From assembly GCA_958354085.1 (NCBI GenBank), contig CATWUX010000113.1, positions 1-7,430 on the forward strand: DNA of 7,430 bases, in the 5' to 3' direction. A program made the position numbers and the translations under genes. The DNA comes from an uncultured Oscillospiraceae bacterium. GTDB lineage: Bacteria; Bacillota; Clostridia; Oscillospirales; Acutalibacteraceae. Numbering within the stretch: position 1 is the stretch's first letter; each line of letters begins with the position of its first letter. The notes beneath the pieces are model-generated. The model was not told the DNA's origin. It was given only the letters and a program-made list of their open reading frames with translations, and searched no databases. This document shows, piece after piece, positions 6,264 through 7,430 of the stretch.

Positions 6264-6292
6264 AAAAAACGCGTGTGAGCCACTCACAGCGT
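6264..6292 (-). terminator. Intercistronic terminator/attenuator between recO and mutS2
   Basis: On the minus strand CGC (6291-6289) and TGTGAG (6288-6283) pair with CTCACA (6279-6274) and GCG (6272-6270), with one bulged C and a three-base TGG loop. Six Ts follow at 6269-6264. The recO stop codon TGA (6286-6284) lies inside the 5' arm. A ribosome terminating there would cover the hairpin and allow read-through into mutS2; without translation it could form and stop transcription. The structure is seen; the coupling is inference. Confidence 0.6.
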
Positions 6293-7021
6293 ATGATAAA
6301 ACGTCAGCGTATTAAAGCCGCGCCCCAACTGGCAAAGCGCAAAGCGCTCGGCGGCATCCGCCAGCTCCGCACAGCGTTCGGGCGGCAGGGAGAACGAAAA
6401 GCACTTTTCAAACGGCGCATACACGATGTGCCGCAGCGCCGCCAGCACCCCGGCGGACAAAGCGATCGCATCGGCGGGATGTGCGCACGCGGCGCAGCGC
6501 AGCGTTGCCTCGCGCGGGGACAGCCACATCGGCTTGCTCTCCCCCGCGCCGCAGCCGGTGCAAGCGATCAGATCGGGCATATATCCCGCCATCGAGAGCA
6601 GCCGCAGCTCGACGACCGCCTTGATCAATCCGGGAGGCCGCTGCCCCTTCGCCAAAAAGTGCAGCGCGTTGAGCAGCAGCCGCAGCGCGTCGCCCGCCGG
6701 CTCCTCCCGCGGGCACAGCACGCCTGCCAGCTCACAAAAATACTGGGAAAGCGCCAGCTTTTCCATATCGCCGCGCAGTTCGAAAAAAACCTCAAGCGGC
6801 TCGGCTTCGTCAATTATGTATTTTTCCCGCCCCTGAAACAGCGTCAGGCGGGAAAAGCAGAGCAGCTGCGTGGCTGAGGCGCTGCGGTTTTTGAGGTTGC
6901 GCGCGCCGCGCACCGACGCATGCACCAGTCCCAGTTCCCGCGTCAGCGCGGTCACGAACCGGTCGGACTCACCGATGTTGTTGTTCTCCCGGATAATCAG
7001 CGCGTCGGTTGTCAGCCGCAT
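6284..7021 (-). CDS. recO: DNA repair protein RecO
   Basis: RecO works with RecR (and RecF) to load RecA onto SSB-coated single-stranded DNA during gap repair. The protein has 245 aa, normal length. Residues 1-80 form the N-terminal OB fold, opening with the family-typical LTTDALIIRENNNIGESDR (3-21). A helical domain follows. A zinc-binding pair is visible as C154/C157 and C176/C179 (CTGC and CAAC). The open frame extends upstream to 7117, but ATG 7021 matches the family start and has GGAGAGGAGA about nine bases upstream. It overlaps the 3' end of the yqzL-like gene by 53 bases in another frame, suggesting translational coupling. Its stop codon lies inside the terminator-like hairpin that precedes mutS2. 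Confidence 0.95.
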   Translation of the reverse strand: MRLTTDALIIRENNNIGESDRFVTALTRELGLVHASVRGARNLKNRSASATQLLCFSRLTLFQGREKYIIDEAEPLEVFFELRGDMEKLALSQYFCELAGVLCPREEPAGDALRLLLNALHFLAKGQRPPGLIKAVVELRLLSMAGYMPDLIACTGCGAGESKPMWLSPREATLRCAACAHPADAIALSAGVLAALRHIVYAPFEKCFSFSLPPERCAELADAAERFALCQLGRGFNTLTFYHTL

Positions 7022-7139
7022 GGGCACGTTTCTCCTCTCCGGCGCGGTGGGCGTCGAACACCTCCACGCCGCGGTAACGCAGATAATCGGCCACACGGCC
7101 GGTTTGACAAAAAGCATTCCACCAATCGTTTTCCGTCAT
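6969..7139 (-). CDS. yqzL: YqzL-like small protein
   Basis: The ORF encodes 56 aa, beginning MTENDWWNAFCQTGRVADYL and continuing RYRGVEVFD. The pattern W-x2-F-x2-TG-x-V-x2-YL near the start matches the YqzL family, whose members of about 45-60 residues lie between era and recO in many Bacillota. The location here is exactly that. The function is unknown. AAAGGA lies 12 bases before ATG 7139, a little far, and no other in-frame start is nearby. The last 17 codons overlap recO in a different frame and are lower in family resemblance and rich in A, D, R and Q, as expected for a tail constrained by the recO reading frame. It is too short for a 60-residue cutoff. A tiny upstream ORF ends with an ATGA overlap at its start codon. 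Confidence 0.8.
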   Translation of the reverse strand: MTENDWWNAFCQTGRVADYLRYRGVEVFDAHRAGEEKRAHAADNRRADYPGEQQHR

Positions 7140-7271
7140 GGCTGCGACACATCCTTTCGGCTTTGTGCTCTTAGCGTGCGCAGCTCAGGCGGCAGCATAC
7201 GAGGAAACAACAGCCGGAAAAAAGTCACGGAAAAAGTTGGCGCATATAAACATAAAATCGAGCGAAAACGA

Positions 7272-7430
7272 TCAAAGCCGATAGCCGAAGCCGTTGAGCA
7301 GTCCTTGGCGGTTGCGCCAGTCCTCCTTGACCTTGACCCAGCATTGCAGATTCACGCGTGTGTCGAACAGCGTTTCCATCTCCTCGCGGGCAGCGGTGGC
7401 GATCTGTTTGAGCATCGCGCCGCGCTTGCC
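7272..7430 (-). CDS. era: GTPase Era, C-terminal fragment
   Basis: Era is an essential GTPase that assists 30S subunit maturation by binding 16S rRNA near its 3' end. Only the last 52 residues are in the window; the N-terminal GTPase domain lies beyond the right edge. The visible part is the end of the KH domain: the GKRG (GxxG) loop is followed by AMLKQIATAAREEME, and the conserved block CWVKVKEDWRNR precedes the usual GLLNGFGYRL-type end. The stop is TGA at 7274-7272. A gap of 132 bases separates it from yqzL and shows no convincing terminator or promoter, so era probably heads the same transcript. Only the window edge truncates it. Confidence 0.95.
   Translation of the reverse strand, partial: GKRGAMLKQIATAAREEMETLFDTRVNLQCWVKVKEDWRNRQGLLNGFGYRL

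Noticed and set aside
7140..7271. Promoter or terminator in the era-yqzL gap
   Set aside because: TTGATC and TATATG occur on the minus strand but with wrong spacing, and the only hairpin near the era stop has four or five pairs. Nothing reaches a supportable standard.

Overview
The window is a conserved chromosomal housekeeping segment from a GC-rich member of the Bacillota, most likely class Clostridia and perhaps an Oscillospiraceae/Ruminococcaceae-type gut bacterium. The class assignment rests on a T-box leader, a MutS2 with a C-terminal Smr domain, an era-yqzL-recO gene order, strong AGGAGG-type ribosome binding sites, and a small helical protein of a type I associate with Clostridia. The finer taxonomy is inference. 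All convincing genes lie on the minus strand, so transcription runs from right to left. The long plus-strand open frames are antisense shadows of these genes.

Right part (7430 down to 3763): the 3' end of era, then a 56-codon yqzL-like gene that overlaps the start of recO, then recO, then mutS2. A strong intrinsic terminator closes this unit at 3763-3807. A second terminator-like hairpin with a six-T run (6264-6292) overlaps the recO stop codon and lies just upstream of mutS2. It looks like an intercistronic attenuator that could tie mutS2 expression to ribosomes finishing recO.

Middle (3762 to 476): about 180 bases upstream of the recX promoter hold a possible 15-codon ORF. Its well-placed ribosome binding site sits among several mutually exclusive inverted repeats. 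A near-consensus sigma-A promoter (3552-3580) then drives recX, rimO, pgsA and a 124-residue protein of unknown function, with gaps of 23, 88 and 17 bases. The unit joins a RecA modulator, the S12 methylthiotransferase and phosphatidylglycerolphosphate synthase.

Left end (475 to 1): no coding gene. A sigma-A promoter (386-413) starts a T-box riboswitch whose specifier reads UGC and whose antiterminator bulge reads UGGA. Both fit tRNA-Cys. The leader ends in an intrinsic terminator (132-174), followed by an unusually long stretch with a hairpin touching a perfect Shine-Dalgarno sequence at 6-13. The regulated gene starts just beyond the left edge and is predicted to be cysS or a cysteine supply gene.

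I see no mobile element, CRISPR array, tRNA, rRNA or defence system, and no evidence for a wholly new system. The points most worth a second look are the Cys T-box with its extended leader, the recO/mutS2 attenuator, the overlapped yqzL gene and the mini-ORF region before recX.
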